This document shows, piece by piece, positions 17,124 through 25,273 of a DNA stretch of 56,873 bases. The DNA lies in contig VBLD01000118.1 in the NCBI GenBank assembly GCA_005879205.1, positions 4,218-61,090 on the forward strand, read 5' to 3'. Position 1 is the stretch's first letter, and each line of letters begins with the position of its first letter. Made by a program: the position numbers and the translations under genes. The DNA is from Deltaproteobacteria bacterium (GTDB lineage Bacteria > Desulfobacterota > Binatia > DP-6). The notes below the pieces were generated by a model. That model made no database searches, was not told where the DNA came from, and saw only the letters and a list, made by a program, of their open reading frames with translations.

Positions 17124-18695
17124 ATGACGTACCGCGTCCTGCTGACCGATCCGCTCGGTCCCGAGGGGCTGGCGCAGCTCCGCCAGCGTTCGGAGCTGGA
17201 GGTCGTGGCGCGCACCGAGCTCGGCCCCGGCGAGCTCCGCGCGGCGATGCGCGGCTTCCATGCGCTCATCGTCCGCAGCCGCACGAAGGTCACGGCGGAC
17301 ACCCTCGCCGACGCCGACGCGCTGCGTGTGATCGGCCGGGCCGGCATCGGCGTCGACAACATCGACGTCGCCGCCGCCACCAAGCGCGGCGTGGTGGTCA
17401 TGAACACCCCCGGCGGGAGCAACGTCACGACGGCCGAGCACGCGATCGCGATGCTGCTCGCGCTGGCGCGCAACATCCCGCAGGCGGATGCCGCGGTGAA
17501 GGGCGGCAAATGGCCGCGCGAGCGCTGGATCGGTACCGAGGTCTGCAACAAGACGCTCGGCATCGTCGGCCTCGGCAACATCGGCACGATCGTGGCGGAG
17601 CGGGCCCTCGGGCTGTTCGACCCGTTCGTGACCGCCGAAGTGGCGGCACGACTCCGGGTCGAGCTGGTCTCGCTCGACGAGATCTACGCGCGCGCGGACT
17701 TCATCACCATCCACACCCCGCTGACGCCCGAGACGCGAGGCCTGATCGGCGCCGCCACCCTCGCCCGCATGAAGCGAGGTGTCCGCGTCGTCAACTGCGC
17801 GCGCGGCGGCATCGTCGACGAGGAGGCGCTCGCCGCCGCGATCCGCTCGGGCCAGGTGGCGGGCGCGGCGCTCGACGTCTTCGCCGAGGAGCCGCCCCGG
17901 CCGGGGCACCCGCTCCTCGGCCTCGACCAGGTGATCGCCACCCCGCACCTCGGCGCCTCGACCGGCGAGGCGCAGGTGAACGTCGCCATCGCCATCGCCC
18001 AGCAGGTGGCGGACTTTCTCTGTCGGGGGATCATCCAGAACGCGGTCAACGCGCCGTCGCTCTCGCCCGAGGTGGTGCAGGTCCTCCGCCCCTATCTGCT
18101 GCTCGCCGAGAAGCTCGGCGCGCTCGCCGGGCAGCTCCTCCCCGAGCCCCCGCTCGAGGTGACGGTCGAGGTGAGCGGCGAGGCGGCCGAGCGCGAGAGC
18201 CGGGCGCTCACCACCGCCGCGCTGCGCGGGCTCCTCGCCCAGCTCCTCGACCCGAGCGTCAACTACGTGAATGCGCCCGCGATCGCCCGCGAGCGGGGCA
18301 TCAAGGTCGTCGAGTCCCGGGCGACCCAGCTGAGCGACTACCTGAACGCGGTCCGCGTCGGCTTGCGGACGGCCTCGCGCACGACGGCGGTCGAGGGCGC
18401 GGTGTTCGGGGCCGAGACGATCCGCCTGACCAAGATCGACGGCTTCCGCATGGAGGCCGTCCCGGAGGGGCACATCCTGATGCTCCACAACCGCGACGTG
18501 CCGGGGGTGGTCGGCCGGGTCGGCACGCTCCTCGGCGAGCGCGGCATCAACATCGCCGGCATCGAGCTCGGCCGCGAGCGGGTGGGCGGCATGGCGCTGT
18601 CCCTGATCCACGTCGACGAGCCGGTGCCGCCCGAGGTGCTGGCGGAGCTGCGGCAGCTCCCGCAGATCGTCTCGGCCGACGTGCTGCAGCTGTAG
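17124..18695 (+). CDS. serA: D-3-phosphoglycerate dehydrogenase SerA (with a short in-frame gap)
   Basis: Oxidises 3-phosphoglycerate to phosphohydroxypyruvate, the first step of serine synthesis. The order is a catalytic domain, a NAD domain (GIVGLGNIGTIVAERA), catalytic Arg (NCARGGIVDEEAL), Glu (FAEEPP) and His (ATPHLGASTGEAQ), an ASB domain, and a C-terminal ACT domain (LMLHNRDVPGVVGRVGTLLGERGINIAGIELGR) that usually senses serine. At 523 residues it is a little short. Right after ALGL (residue 164) the chain jumps to FDPFVT, omitting about six residues (usually like KMKVIA) that form the second Rossmann strand. This may be a real deletion or an assembly fault. Confidence 0.93.
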   Translation: MTYRVLLTDPLGPEGLAQLRQRSELEVVARTELGPGELRAAMRGFHALIVRSRTKVTADTLADADALRVIGRAGIGVDNIDVAAATKRGVVVMNTPGGSNVTTAEHAIAMLLALARNIPQADAAVKGGKWPRERWIGTEVCNKTLGIVGLGNIGTIVAERALGLFDPFVTAEVAARLRVELVSLDEIYARADFITIHTPLTPETRGLIGAATLARMKRGVRVVNCARGGIVDEEALAAAIRSGQVAGAALDVFAEEPPRPGHPLLGLDQVIATPHLGASTGEAQVNVAIAIAQQVADFLCRGIIQNAVNAPSLSPEVVQVLRPYLLLAEKLGALAGQLLPEPPLEVTVEVSGEAAERESRALTTAALRGLLAQLLDPSVNYVNAPAIARERGIKVVESRATQLSDYLNAVRVGLRTASRTTAVEGAVFGAETIRLTKIDGFRMEAVPEGHILMLHNRDVPGVVGRVGTLLGERGINIAGIELGRERVGGMALSLIHVDEPVPPEVLAELRQLPQIVSADVLQL

Positions 18696-18701
18696 GTCCG
18701 G

Positions 18702-19991
18702 ATGCCGGCTGCCGTGGTCACGGGCACCCAGTGGGGGGACGAGGGAAAGGGAAAGATCGTCGACCTGCTGGCGGAGGACGCCGACATCGTCGTCCGCTTT
18801 CACGGCGGCAACAACGCGGGCCACACCCTGGTCGTCGACAGCCAGAAGACGATCCTCAACCTGGTCCCCGCGGGTGTGCTCCATCCGGGGCGCATCTGCG
18901 TGATGGGTCCGGGCATGGTGATCGATCCCGAGGTGCTGGTGGGCGAGATCGACGCGCTGCGCCGCCGCGGCTATCTGGGCGACGACCGGTGGCTGCGCAT
19001 CAGCGAGCAGGCGCACCTCATCATGCCCTATCACCGGGCCATCGACCGGGCGCGCGAGCGCCTGCGCGGCCCGGGGAACATCGGTACGACCGGGCGCGGC
19101 ATCGGTCCCGCCTACGAGGACAAGATGGCGCGGACGGGCATCCGCGTCGGCGAGCTGTTCGACGAGCCCGGGTTCCGCGACGCGCTCGAGCGAAACCTCC
19201 GCGAGAAGAACGGCTATCTTCAGGCGCTTCTCGGCGAGCCGCCGCTCTCCTTCGACGACATCCACGAGCGCTACCGGGGATACCGCGAGCGGCTGCGGCC
19301 CTTCATCGCCGACACGACGGCCGAGCTCCGCGCGGCACTCGCGGCGGGCCGCCGCGTCCTCCTCGAGGGAGCCCAGGGCGCGTTGCTCGACGTCGACCAC
19401 GGCACGTACCCGTTCGTCACCTCTTCGAGCACGCTCGCGGGAGCGGCGTCGGCGGGTGCGGGCGTGCCGCCGCGCGCCATCGGGCGGGTGGTCGGCATCG
19501 CCAAGGCGTACACGACGCGCGTCGGCTCCGGGCCCTTTCCCACCGAGCTCGCCGACGCGCTCGGCGACCGGCTGCGTGCCGACGGCGACGAGTACGGCGC
19601 CACCACCGGCCGCCCGCGCCGCTGCGGCTGGTTCGACGCGGTGGTGGTGCGCCATGCGAGCGCGCTCTCGAGCGTCGACGGGCTCGCGCTCACCAAGCTG
19701 GACGTGCTCACCGGGATCGATCCGCTGCGCGTCTGCGTCGCACACGAGCTCGACGGTGAGCGCCGCGACTTCCCGCCCGCCACGCAGCGCGGCTGGGAGC
19801 GCGTCGTGCCGATCTACGAGGAGCTGCCGGGGTGGCGGGAGAGCCTCGGCGCGGTGCGATCGCTGACGCAGCTGCCGCCCAACGCCCGTCGGTACGTGGA
19901 TCGGCTCTCGGAGCTGGTCGGCGCGCCGATCCTCCTGCTGTCCGTCGGCCCGCAGCGGGAGCAGACGATCCGTCTGGGCGACGTGTTCTAG
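18702..19991 (+). CDS. purA: Adenylosuccinate synthetase PurA
   Basis: Joins IMP and aspartate using GTP in AMP synthesis. The P-loop GTQWGDEGKGKIVDLLAEDAD opens the protein. FHGGNNAGHTLV, the IMP-binding IGTTGRGIGPAYEDK, LLEGAQGALLDVDHGTYPFVTSS, the KAYTTRVGSGPFPTEL loop and the GTP-specificity KLDVLTG follow. It has 429 residues, the usual length. It begins 6 bases after serA, making a serine/aspartate-to-purine run with the aminotransferase. Confidence 0.96.
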   Translation: MPAAVVTGTQWGDEGKGKIVDLLAEDADIVVRFHGGNNAGHTLVVDSQKTILNLVPAGVLHPGRICVMGPGMVIDPEVLVGEIDALRRRGYLGDDRWLRISEQAHLIMPYHRAIDRARERLRGPGNIGTTGRGIGPAYEDKMARTGIRVGELFDEPGFRDALERNLREKNGYLQALLGEPPLSFDDIHERYRGYRERLRPFIADTTAELRAALAAGRRVLLEGAQGALLDVDHGTYPFVTSSSTLAGAASAGAGVPPRAIGRVVGIAKAYTTRVGSGPFPTELADALGDRLRADGDEYGATTGRPRRCGWFDAVVVRHASALSSVDGLALTKLDVLTGIDPLRVCVAHELDGERRDFPPATQRGWERVVPIYEELPGWRESLGAVRSLTQLPPNARRYVDRLSELVGAPILLLSVGPQREQTIRLGDVF

Positions 19992-20285
19992 CCGGCGGAG
20001 GACAGCGGCACCCTCAGGCGGCAGCCTGGATGTTGCGCGTGCTCTCGGACGCCGTCTTCGTGCCGCTTCGTGCGCGCCGGACGCGGGCCACTACGAGGGC
20101 GACGGCGATCCCGGCGAGCGCGGCGAGGAAGGGCGCCGCCGCCGAAGCGTAGGCTCCGTGGTCTGCGGCCGTTCATTTGGTTTGCGGTGCTGGCAAGCGG
20201 GGTTGGCGGCAGGCCGCCGTCGCGAGCCGCTTGACGGTCCGGAGGCACGGTGGCAGAAGCCCAGCTTCCCGGGAGGTCGACCGTC
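19992..20285 (+). other. Intergenic stretch between purA and rpiB
   Basis: 294 bases without a gene that can be supported. On the minus strand, about 20140-20015, an open stretch reads AYASAAAPFLAALAGIAVALVVARVRR before a stop. It looks like one membrane helix with a positive end, but no ATG or plausible start precedes it after the upstream in-frame TGA. It may be the remnant of a membrane protein. No tRNA-like cloverleaf or terminator was recognised. Confidence 0.3.
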
Positions 20286-20744
20286 GTGAGGATTGCCATC
20301 GCCGCCGATCATGCCGGGTACCCGCTGAAGGCGGCCGTGGCCGCCGATCTGCGCGCGGGGGGCCACGAGGTGAGCGATCTCGGCACCGACGACCCGACCG
20401 TCCCGTCGGACTACCCCGACGTCGCCGAGCGCGTCTGCGAGGCGGTGCGCGCAGGCCGCGCCGAACGCGGGATCGCGCTCTGCGGCAGTGGCGTGGGCGT
20501 GAGCGTGGCGGCCAACAAGTTCCCCGGCATCCGGGCCGGGGTCTGCCACGACCACTATTCCGCCCACCAGGCGGTGGAGCACGACGACATGAACGTCCTC
20601 TGCATCGGCGCTCGCGTCATCGGGGAAGCGCTGGCGCGCGAGCTGGCGCAGGCCTTCGTCGACGCCCGCTTCACGGCCGAGGAGCGACACGCCCGGCGCG
20701 TGGGCAAGATCCGGGCGATCGAGCAGCGCTTCCTCAAGGCGTGA
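20286..20744 (+). CDS. rpiB: Ribose-5-phosphate isomerase B
   Basis: Interconverts ribose 5-phosphate and ribulose 5-phosphate. The opening RIAIAADHAGYPLKAAV with the substrate-binding DHAG, the catalytic cysteine loop GIALCGSGVGVSVAANKFPGIRAG and NVLCIGARVIG are typical. It has 152 residues. The GTG at 20286 is chosen because GGGAGG sits 9 bases upstream and homologues begin right at this strand; a GTG at 20250 also has a GGAGG and would add 12 residues. It converges on ggt, with 7 bases between stops. Confidence 0.93.
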   Translation: MRIAIAADHAGYPLKAAVAADLRAGGHEVSDLGTDDPTVPSDYPDVAERVCEAVRAGRAERGIALCGSGVGVSVAANKFPGIRAGVCHDHYSAHQAVEHDDMNVLCIGARVIGEALARELAQAFVDARFTAEERHARRVGKIRAIEQRFLKA

Positions 20745-20751
20745 GGCGCCG

Positions 20752-22404
20752 CTAGCGCACGACCGCCGCGCCGCCGTCCTTGCGCGGATCGCCCGCCGCG
20801 GTGGGCTGTCCGCCGGGCGCGAGACCCGTGGCGGCGACGGAGCCGATCGCCGGCATCTCGATCACGCGATGCCCGAGCCGCTCGAGCACCCCGCGCGCCT
20901 GCGGCGCCACGCCCGCCTCGACGGCGAGCACGGGCGGTAGGGCCTGGTCGTGGATGCGCGGCGCAACGACGGCCGCCTCGAGCGGCTGTCCGAACGCCAC
21001 GACGCCGAGGACGACCTGCAGGATGCCGGAGATGATGGTGGGGCCGCCCGACCCGCCGACGACCAGAACCGGCCGTCGACGGCTGAAGACGACCGTGGGG
21101 GACATGCTCGACTGCGGGCGCTTGCGGGGCGCGAGCGCGTTGGCGGCGGAACCGACGAGGCCGAACGCGTTCGGCACGCCGGGCGCGAGGGCGAAGTCGT
21201 CCATCTCGTTGTTCAGGACGATCCCGGTGCCCGGGACCAGGATGCCGGCACCGAATGCCGTGTTGATCGTCGTCGTGATGGCGGCCGCATTGCCGGCCGC
21301 GTCGACCACGGAGACGTGTGCGGTCCCGTGTTCGGGGGCGAGCTCGGCGCGCGGCTCGACCACACGCACGGCGCTCAGTCCCGCGCGCAGGCGGCCGAGC
21401 CGCGGCGGCGCGAGGAGCGTGGCGAGCGACACCGGCGCGAAGGCGGGGTCGCCGTACCATCTCGCCCGGTCCGCGAAACCCTGCGCCATGGCGCCGGCGA
21501 GGAGGTGGAGGAGGGTCGGGCTTCCGGCGCCGAGCGCGGCCAGGTCGTCGTGCGCGAGGATGCCGAGCATCTCGAGCAGCACGCCGCCCGATCCGGGAGG
21601 CGGGAAGGTGACGACCCGGTGTCCGCGGAAGGTCCCGGCGAGAGGCCGCCGCCACACCGGCCGGTAGCGGGCGAGGTCGGCGGCCGTGAGGACCCCGCCG
21701 CGCGCGTGAACGGCGTCGGCGATCGCCGCGGCCACCGATCCATGGGTCAGCGCTCGGGCACCGCGGCGGCCGAGACGCTCGAGGCTCGAGGCGAGGTCGG
21801 GCTGCCGGATGCGGAAGTCGGCCGGGGGCGACGCCCCGTCGGGGCCGAGGAAGACGGCGCGCAGCCCCGCGTCGGCGCGCAGCAAGTCCTGACTGCGCTC
21901 GATCTCACGACGCAGGTGCGGCGCCTCGGCGAGCGGGAAGCCGTCGGCGGCCAGCCGGATCGCCGGCTCGAGTACCCGGGCGAGGGGGAGGCGGCCGAAG
22001 CGGTGGTGGAGCGTCGCGAGGCCTCGGGCCTCGCCCGGCACGCCGACCGCGAGACCGCCCGAGCGCGCCAGGGCCTCCTCGGGCCTACCGTCCTTGAAGA
22101 AGAGCTCCGCCTTCGCTGCGGCCGGTGCCTCCTCGCGGTAGTCGAGCGCGACGTCCTGTCCGTCGGCACGATGCACGAGCGCGAAGCCGCCGCCGCCGAG
22201 ACCGCACGAGGAGGCGTGCACGACGCAGACGGCGGCCGCCGCGGCGACCGCGGCGTCGACCACCGTGCCGCCGACGCGCAGCATCTCCGCGCCGGCCGCC
22301 GCGGCCAGGCGGTGTTCGGTGGCAACCGCCCCGCCGCCGGCCTGCGCGCCGGAGGCAGCGCCGAGCAGGGCGCCAACGGCGAGGACACCGAGCGCGCGCG
22401 ACAC
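20752..22404 (-). CDS. ggt: Gamma-glutamyltransferase (glutathione hydrolase), exported
   Basis: N-terminal-nucleophile hydrolase that cleaves glutathione and gamma-glutamyl peptides in the periplasm. The GTG start leads into a signal peptide (RALGVLAVGALLGAASGAQA). The large-subunit motif SCGLGGGGFALVH is followed by the autoprocessing site EHGTAHVSVVDAAGNAAAITTT, whose Thr (about residue 361) becomes the nucleophile of the small subunit. FGAGILVPGTGIVLNNEMDDF and GSGGPTIISGILQVV complete the active site. It has 550 residues, normal for the proenzyme. It stands alone, diverging from the ArgA-like gene. Confidence 0.93.
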   Translation of the reverse strand: MSRALGVLAVGALLGAASGAQAGGGAVATEHRLAAAAGAEMLRVGGTVVDAAVAAAAAVCVVHASSCGLGGGGFALVHRADGQDVALDYREEAPAAAKAELFFKDGRPEEALARSGGLAVGVPGEARGLATLHHRFGRLPLARVLEPAIRLAADGFPLAEAPHLRREIERSQDLLRADAGLRAVFLGPDGASPPADFRIRQPDLASSLERLGRRGARALTHGSVAAAIADAVHARGGVLTAADLARYRPVWRRPLAGTFRGHRVVTFPPPGSGGVLLEMLGILAHDDLAALGAGSPTLLHLLAGAMAQGFADRARWYGDPAFAPVSLATLLAPPRLGRLRAGLSAVRVVEPRAELAPEHGTAHVSVVDAAGNAAAITTTINTAFGAGILVPGTGIVLNNEMDDFALAPGVPNAFGLVGSAANALAPRKRPQSSMSPTVVFSRRRPVLVVGGSGGPTIISGILQVVLGVVAFGQPLEAAVVAPRIHDQALPPVLAVEAGVAPQARGVLERLGHRVIEMPAIGSVAATGLAPGGQPTAAGDPRKDGGAAVVR

Positions 22405-22491
22405 GAGCGGCGACTTACCCTCTCGCGACGTGGTGAGGCAACCGCCCGCCGTCCTTGCCGCGGCGGCTTCGTGTGCTAGGGTCGCGCTGCG

Positions 22492-23673
22492 ATGTCGCGC
22501 GCGCCCGGCGGGGACCCCTTCGAGGAGAAGGATTTCTACCTCGAGGAATTTCGCGGCCGGAGCGTCCTCTTCGCGCTCGCTCCCGCGGTGACGGACGCCG
22601 ACCTCGCCTCGCTCGCCGGCGCCGTCGCCGACCTCGTGCGGAACGACACTCGCGTGTTCCTCTGGTGGCCCGCCGCCGAGCGCCGGCTCCTGGCCGCGCT
22701 GCGTCGCAGCCGCGCGTTGCCCCGGCCACGCAAGGACCGGCGGCTGCCGGTCCCGGTCGTGCGGCTCGACGCGGCCGATGCCGAGGTCTCCCCCGAAGCG
22801 TTGCGCGCTGCGCTCTGGCTCGCGGCGCGGCGGACGCGGCTCTGCGTGCTCGTCGTCCCGCCTTCCGCGAGCTTTCCGCGCGACGCGGTGGAGCTGGCCG
22901 TCGGGCTCCGCGTCCCGAAGCTCGTGCTGGTCGACGCGCAGGGCGGGCTCGACGTCGGCGCGCGACGGCTGTCGTTCGTCGACGAGAACCTCCTCGACAC
23001 GCTGCTGCGACGGGGCGAGGCCGAGTGGTCGGGGCTCGGCGAGCGCCGCGCGCTCCTGGGGCAGGTGGGCGCCGCCCTCGCCGGCGGTGTCGAGTCGGTC
23101 AACCTCTGCACCCCGGAGGGCGTCGCCGAGGAGCTCTTCACCTACGTTGGTTCGGGGACGCTCTTCACGCAGGGTGACTACTGTCACGTGGCGCCCCTTG
23201 CGCTCGACGACTTCGCGCAGGCCGAGCGGCTGAACGAGCGCGGACGACGCGAGGGACTCTTGAAGCCGCGGACGCCGGAGGAGATGGCGGAGCTGCTGGC
23301 GTCGGGCTTCGGGGCGACGGTCTGCGGCCGCCACCTCGCCGGGGTCGCCGGCCTGCTGACGGCGCCCTACGCCGAGGCGCACGCGGGCGAGATCGTCGGC
23401 CTGTACACGATCACGCGATTCAAGGGCGAAGGGATCGGCGGGCGGCTGGTGAACCGGCTGCTCGCGGAGGCCGAGAGCCGGGGGCTCGAGTACGTGTTCG
23501 CGTGCGCGGTCGACCGGCGCGCCCAGCAGTTCTTCGAACGGCTCGGCTTCGAGCGCGTGAGCGCCGACGCCGTCCCCGCCGCCAAGTGGGTGGGATACGA
23601 TCGTCGACGCCGAGCCCGCGTGGCGGTCTTCCGGCGCCGCCTGGCGGCTCGGGCGGCCGTCGCAGAGGGCTGA
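22492..23673 (+). CDS. ArgA-like protein: degenerate amino-acid-kinase domain plus GNAT acetyltransferase
   Basis: Residues ~15-200 (EEFRGRSVLFALAPAVTDADLASLAGAVADL) follow the layout of the acetylglutamate-kinase fold but lack its usual KxGG glycine loop. Residues ~225-390 are a GNAT domain: YTITRFKGEGIGGRLVNRLLAEAESRG is the acetyl-CoA loop, and FFERLGFERVSADAVPAAKWVGYDRRRR matches the end of N-acetylglutamate synthase. The whole resembles ArgA, which makes N-acetylglutamate for arginine synthesis, with a kinase-like regulatory domain. It has 393 residues against ~440 for ArgA. No other arg genes are nearby, so the substrate is inferred. It overlaps the next gene by TGATG. Confidence 0.65.
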   Translation: MSRAPGGDPFEEKDFYLEEFRGRSVLFALAPAVTDADLASLAGAVADLVRNDTRVFLWWPAAERRLLAALRRSRALPRPRKDRRLPVPVVRLDAADAEVSPEALRAALWLAARRTRLCVLVVPPSASFPRDAVELAVGLRVPKLVLVDAQGGLDVGARRLSFVDENLLDTLLRRGEAEWSGLGERRALLGQVGAALAGGVESVNLCTPEGVAEELFTYVGSGTLFTQGDYCHVAPLALDDFAQAERLNERGRREGLLKPRTPEEMAELLASGFGATVCGRHLAGVAGLLTAPYAEAHAGEIVGLYTITRFKGEGIGGRLVNRLLAEAESRGLEYVFACAVDRRAQQFFERLGFERVSADAVPAAKWVGYDRRRRARVAVFRRRLAARAAVAEG

Positions 23674-23945
23674 TGGCCACGTTCCTGCGCGGCCTCGGGG
23701 TGCTCGTTCTGGTCCTGGGCCTCGCCACGGCGGCCGTGGCCGGCTGGCTGCTCGTGGGCGACGCGCACTTCCAGGAGGTCGCGGCGGCCTACGGCCGGCA
23801 TCCCGAGCATGCGCTCTTCCAGGCGGAGTACTGGGCGGCGGCCCTGCGGCACTACGGTCTCCTCGCCGCCCTGGTGGCAGGACTGCTCGGGGGTCTCAGC
23901 CTGGGCGGGATCCTGCTCGCCCTCGGCCAGCTCCTGCGCCGGTAG
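23673..23945 (+). CDS. Small two-helix membrane protein
   Basis: A 90-residue protein not recognised as any family. Residues ~5-28 (LRGLGVLVLVLGLATAAVAGWLLV) and ~62-85 (LLAALVAGLLGGLSLGGILLALG) are strong membrane helices joined by a ~33-residue polar loop (DAHFQEVAAAYGRHPEHALFQAEYW). Its ATG overlaps the stop of the ArgA-like gene, so the two are probably translated together. Confidence 0.6.
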   Translation: MATFLRGLGVLVLVLGLATAAVAGWLLVGDAHFQEVAAAYGRHPEHALFQAEYWAAALRHYGLLAALVAGLLGGLSLGGILLALGQLLRR

Positions 23946-24041
23946 GGCGCGAGGGGCTATTCCAGTTCTGCGTCCGAGCCGGATGGACCACGCCACGGGT
24001 CCAACCGGCTCGTCGCAGCTGTCCGGGGAGGCCCGACGGCC

Positions 24042-24368
24042 TCAGGCGCCGGGGCGCTTGAAGAGGCTCTGCATCTTCATCGCGAGCCCCATGTCGCCCG
24101 AGATCTTGAGCTTGCCACTCATGAAGGCCATCTGGCCGTTCAGCTTGCCCATGATCATGTCGACGTAGTCCTGCGACGCCATCGAGAGCGTCATGTTGGG
24201 CGACGAGGCCGTGCCTTCCTGCACCTGGCATGTGCCGTCCTTGATGACGACGTGCCACTGGCCGCCGTTGTCGCCACTCAGATTGAACTGGATGGTCGAG
24301 TTCATGCCCTTCGCCGCGTCGGCGTTCAGGTTCTTGGGCATCTCGGCAAAGATCTCCTTGGGCGTCAT
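24042..24368 (-). CDS. SCP2 sterol-carrier domain protein
   Basis: A free-standing SCP2-type lipid-binding domain of 108 residues. The order of strands and helices is typical: TIQFNLSGDNGGQWHVVIKDGTCQVQEG, then NMTLSMASQDYVDMIMGKLNGQMAFMSGKLKISGDMGLAMKMQSLF. Such proteins bind fatty-acyl-CoA, sterols or other lipids and are common next to fatty-acid metabolism. The gene is single, with a good promoter and a GGAGGAG ribosome-binding site. Binding of hopanoids made by the operon at 40-51 kb is an attractive but untested idea. Confidence 0.88.
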   Translation of the reverse strand: MTPKEIFAEMPKNLNADAAKGMNSTIQFNLSGDNGGQWHVVIKDGTCQVQEGTASSPNMTLSMASQDYVDMIMGKLNGQMAFMSGKLKISGDMGLAMKMQSLFKRPGA

Positions 24369-24405
24369 GCAGACTCCTCCTCTGGGGGGCTGGGGTTGGA
24401 CGGTT

Positions 24406-24434
24406 TCCTAGGGCATCGAGCGTGGCGTTGTCAA
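24406..24434 (-). promoter_or_regulatory. Predicted promoter of the SCP2 gene
   Basis: Minus strand: TTGACA (24434-24429), a 17-base spacer, CTAGGA (24411-24406), followed by a leader with GGAGGAG just before the ATG at 24368. Confidence 0.45.
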
Positions 24435-24523
24435 GAACGACCGCCGTGCGGATAGTGAAGCGCGCTCGCGACGTTGTGCTCGGCGCTCGAACCCCATGCG
24501 TTGAACCTTTACCACGCCCGCGC

Positions 24524-25273
24524 TCAGCCCCCGAGGCGCTCGAGGAGCCCCCGGGCGAGCGCGGGGCCGCGGCCGCTCTCCTCGTGCTTGAAGTAGGCGT
24601 AGATTCGCTTCCACCCGCGCGCCTCCCGCACGCGGGCCGCCCAGGCGTCGAGGTCGGCGTCCGCGTAGTCCGCGCGGCGCAGGCGCAGATAGCCGAAGGG
24701 CGCCGTCGCCACGAAGGGGGTGGTGAGCGCCTCGCCGTCCGCGATGCAGAGCGCGGCGTGGTGCCGGGAGAGGACCGCGTAGGTCTCGTCGCGGAACCAG
24801 CTCGCATCACGGAACTCGAATGCCGGGCTCACGCCGGGCGGCAGCTGCTCGAGAAAGACCGCGAGCCGCTCGACGTCGAAGCGGAGGTAGGGCGGGAGCT
24901 GGAAGAGCAGGGGCCCGAGCTTCTGGCCGAGCGTTGCGGCGAGCTGGCAGAAGCGCTGGACCGGCTCGCCCGCGTCGCGGAGCCGCAGCTGGTGGGTGAT
25001 GCGCTGCGGCGCCTTCAGCGCGAAGCGAAAACCCGCGGGCGTCTGCCGGCCCCAGCCGGTGAGGAGCTCCGGCTTCGGGAAGCGCTGGAAGGTGTAGTTG
25101 ATCTCCACCGTGCCGAGCTGCCGTGCGTAGAACCCGAGCATCTCGCGCGCGGAGAGCTCCTCGGGGTAGAAGGTGCCGCGCCACGCGGGGTAGCTGAAGC
25201 CCGAGGTGCCGACGAGCACGTGGGAGAGGCGCGTCGGCTCGGTGCGCCGTGCGCGCTGCGCGACAGGCGTCAT
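24524..25273 (-). CDS. DUF72 family protein
   Basis: A 249-residue TIM-barrel-like protein of the DUF72 family, whose function is unknown. Hallmarks are LVGTSGFSYPAWRGTFYPEE at the start, MLGFYARQLGTVEINYTFQRFPKPELLTGW, FALKAPQRITHQLRL, FQLPPYLRFDVERLAVFLEQLP and AFEFRDASWF. The terminal IYAYFKHEESGRGPALARGLLERL is also conserved. The ATG overlaps the stop of the MerR/TPR gene (ATGA). The family is often found near DNA-repair genes; here it is third in an operon headed by ku, but no mechanism is established. Confidence 0.85.
   Translation of the reverse strand: MTPVAQRARRTEPTRLSHVLVGTSGFSYPAWRGTFYPEELSAREMLGFYARQLGTVEINYTFQRFPKPELLTGWGRQTPAGFRFALKAPQRITHQLRLRDAGEPVQRFCQLAATLGQKLGPLLFQLPPYLRFDVERLAVFLEQLPPGVSPAFEFRDASWFRDETYAVLSRHHAALCIADGEALTTPFVATAPFGYLRLRRADYADADLDAWAARVREARGWKRIYAYFKHEESGRGPALARGLLERLGG

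Noticed and set aside
20015..20140. Minus-strand stretch with one membrane helix between purA and rpiB
   Set aside because: No usable start codon after the upstream in-frame stop; at most a remnant, noted in the intergenic entry but not called a gene.
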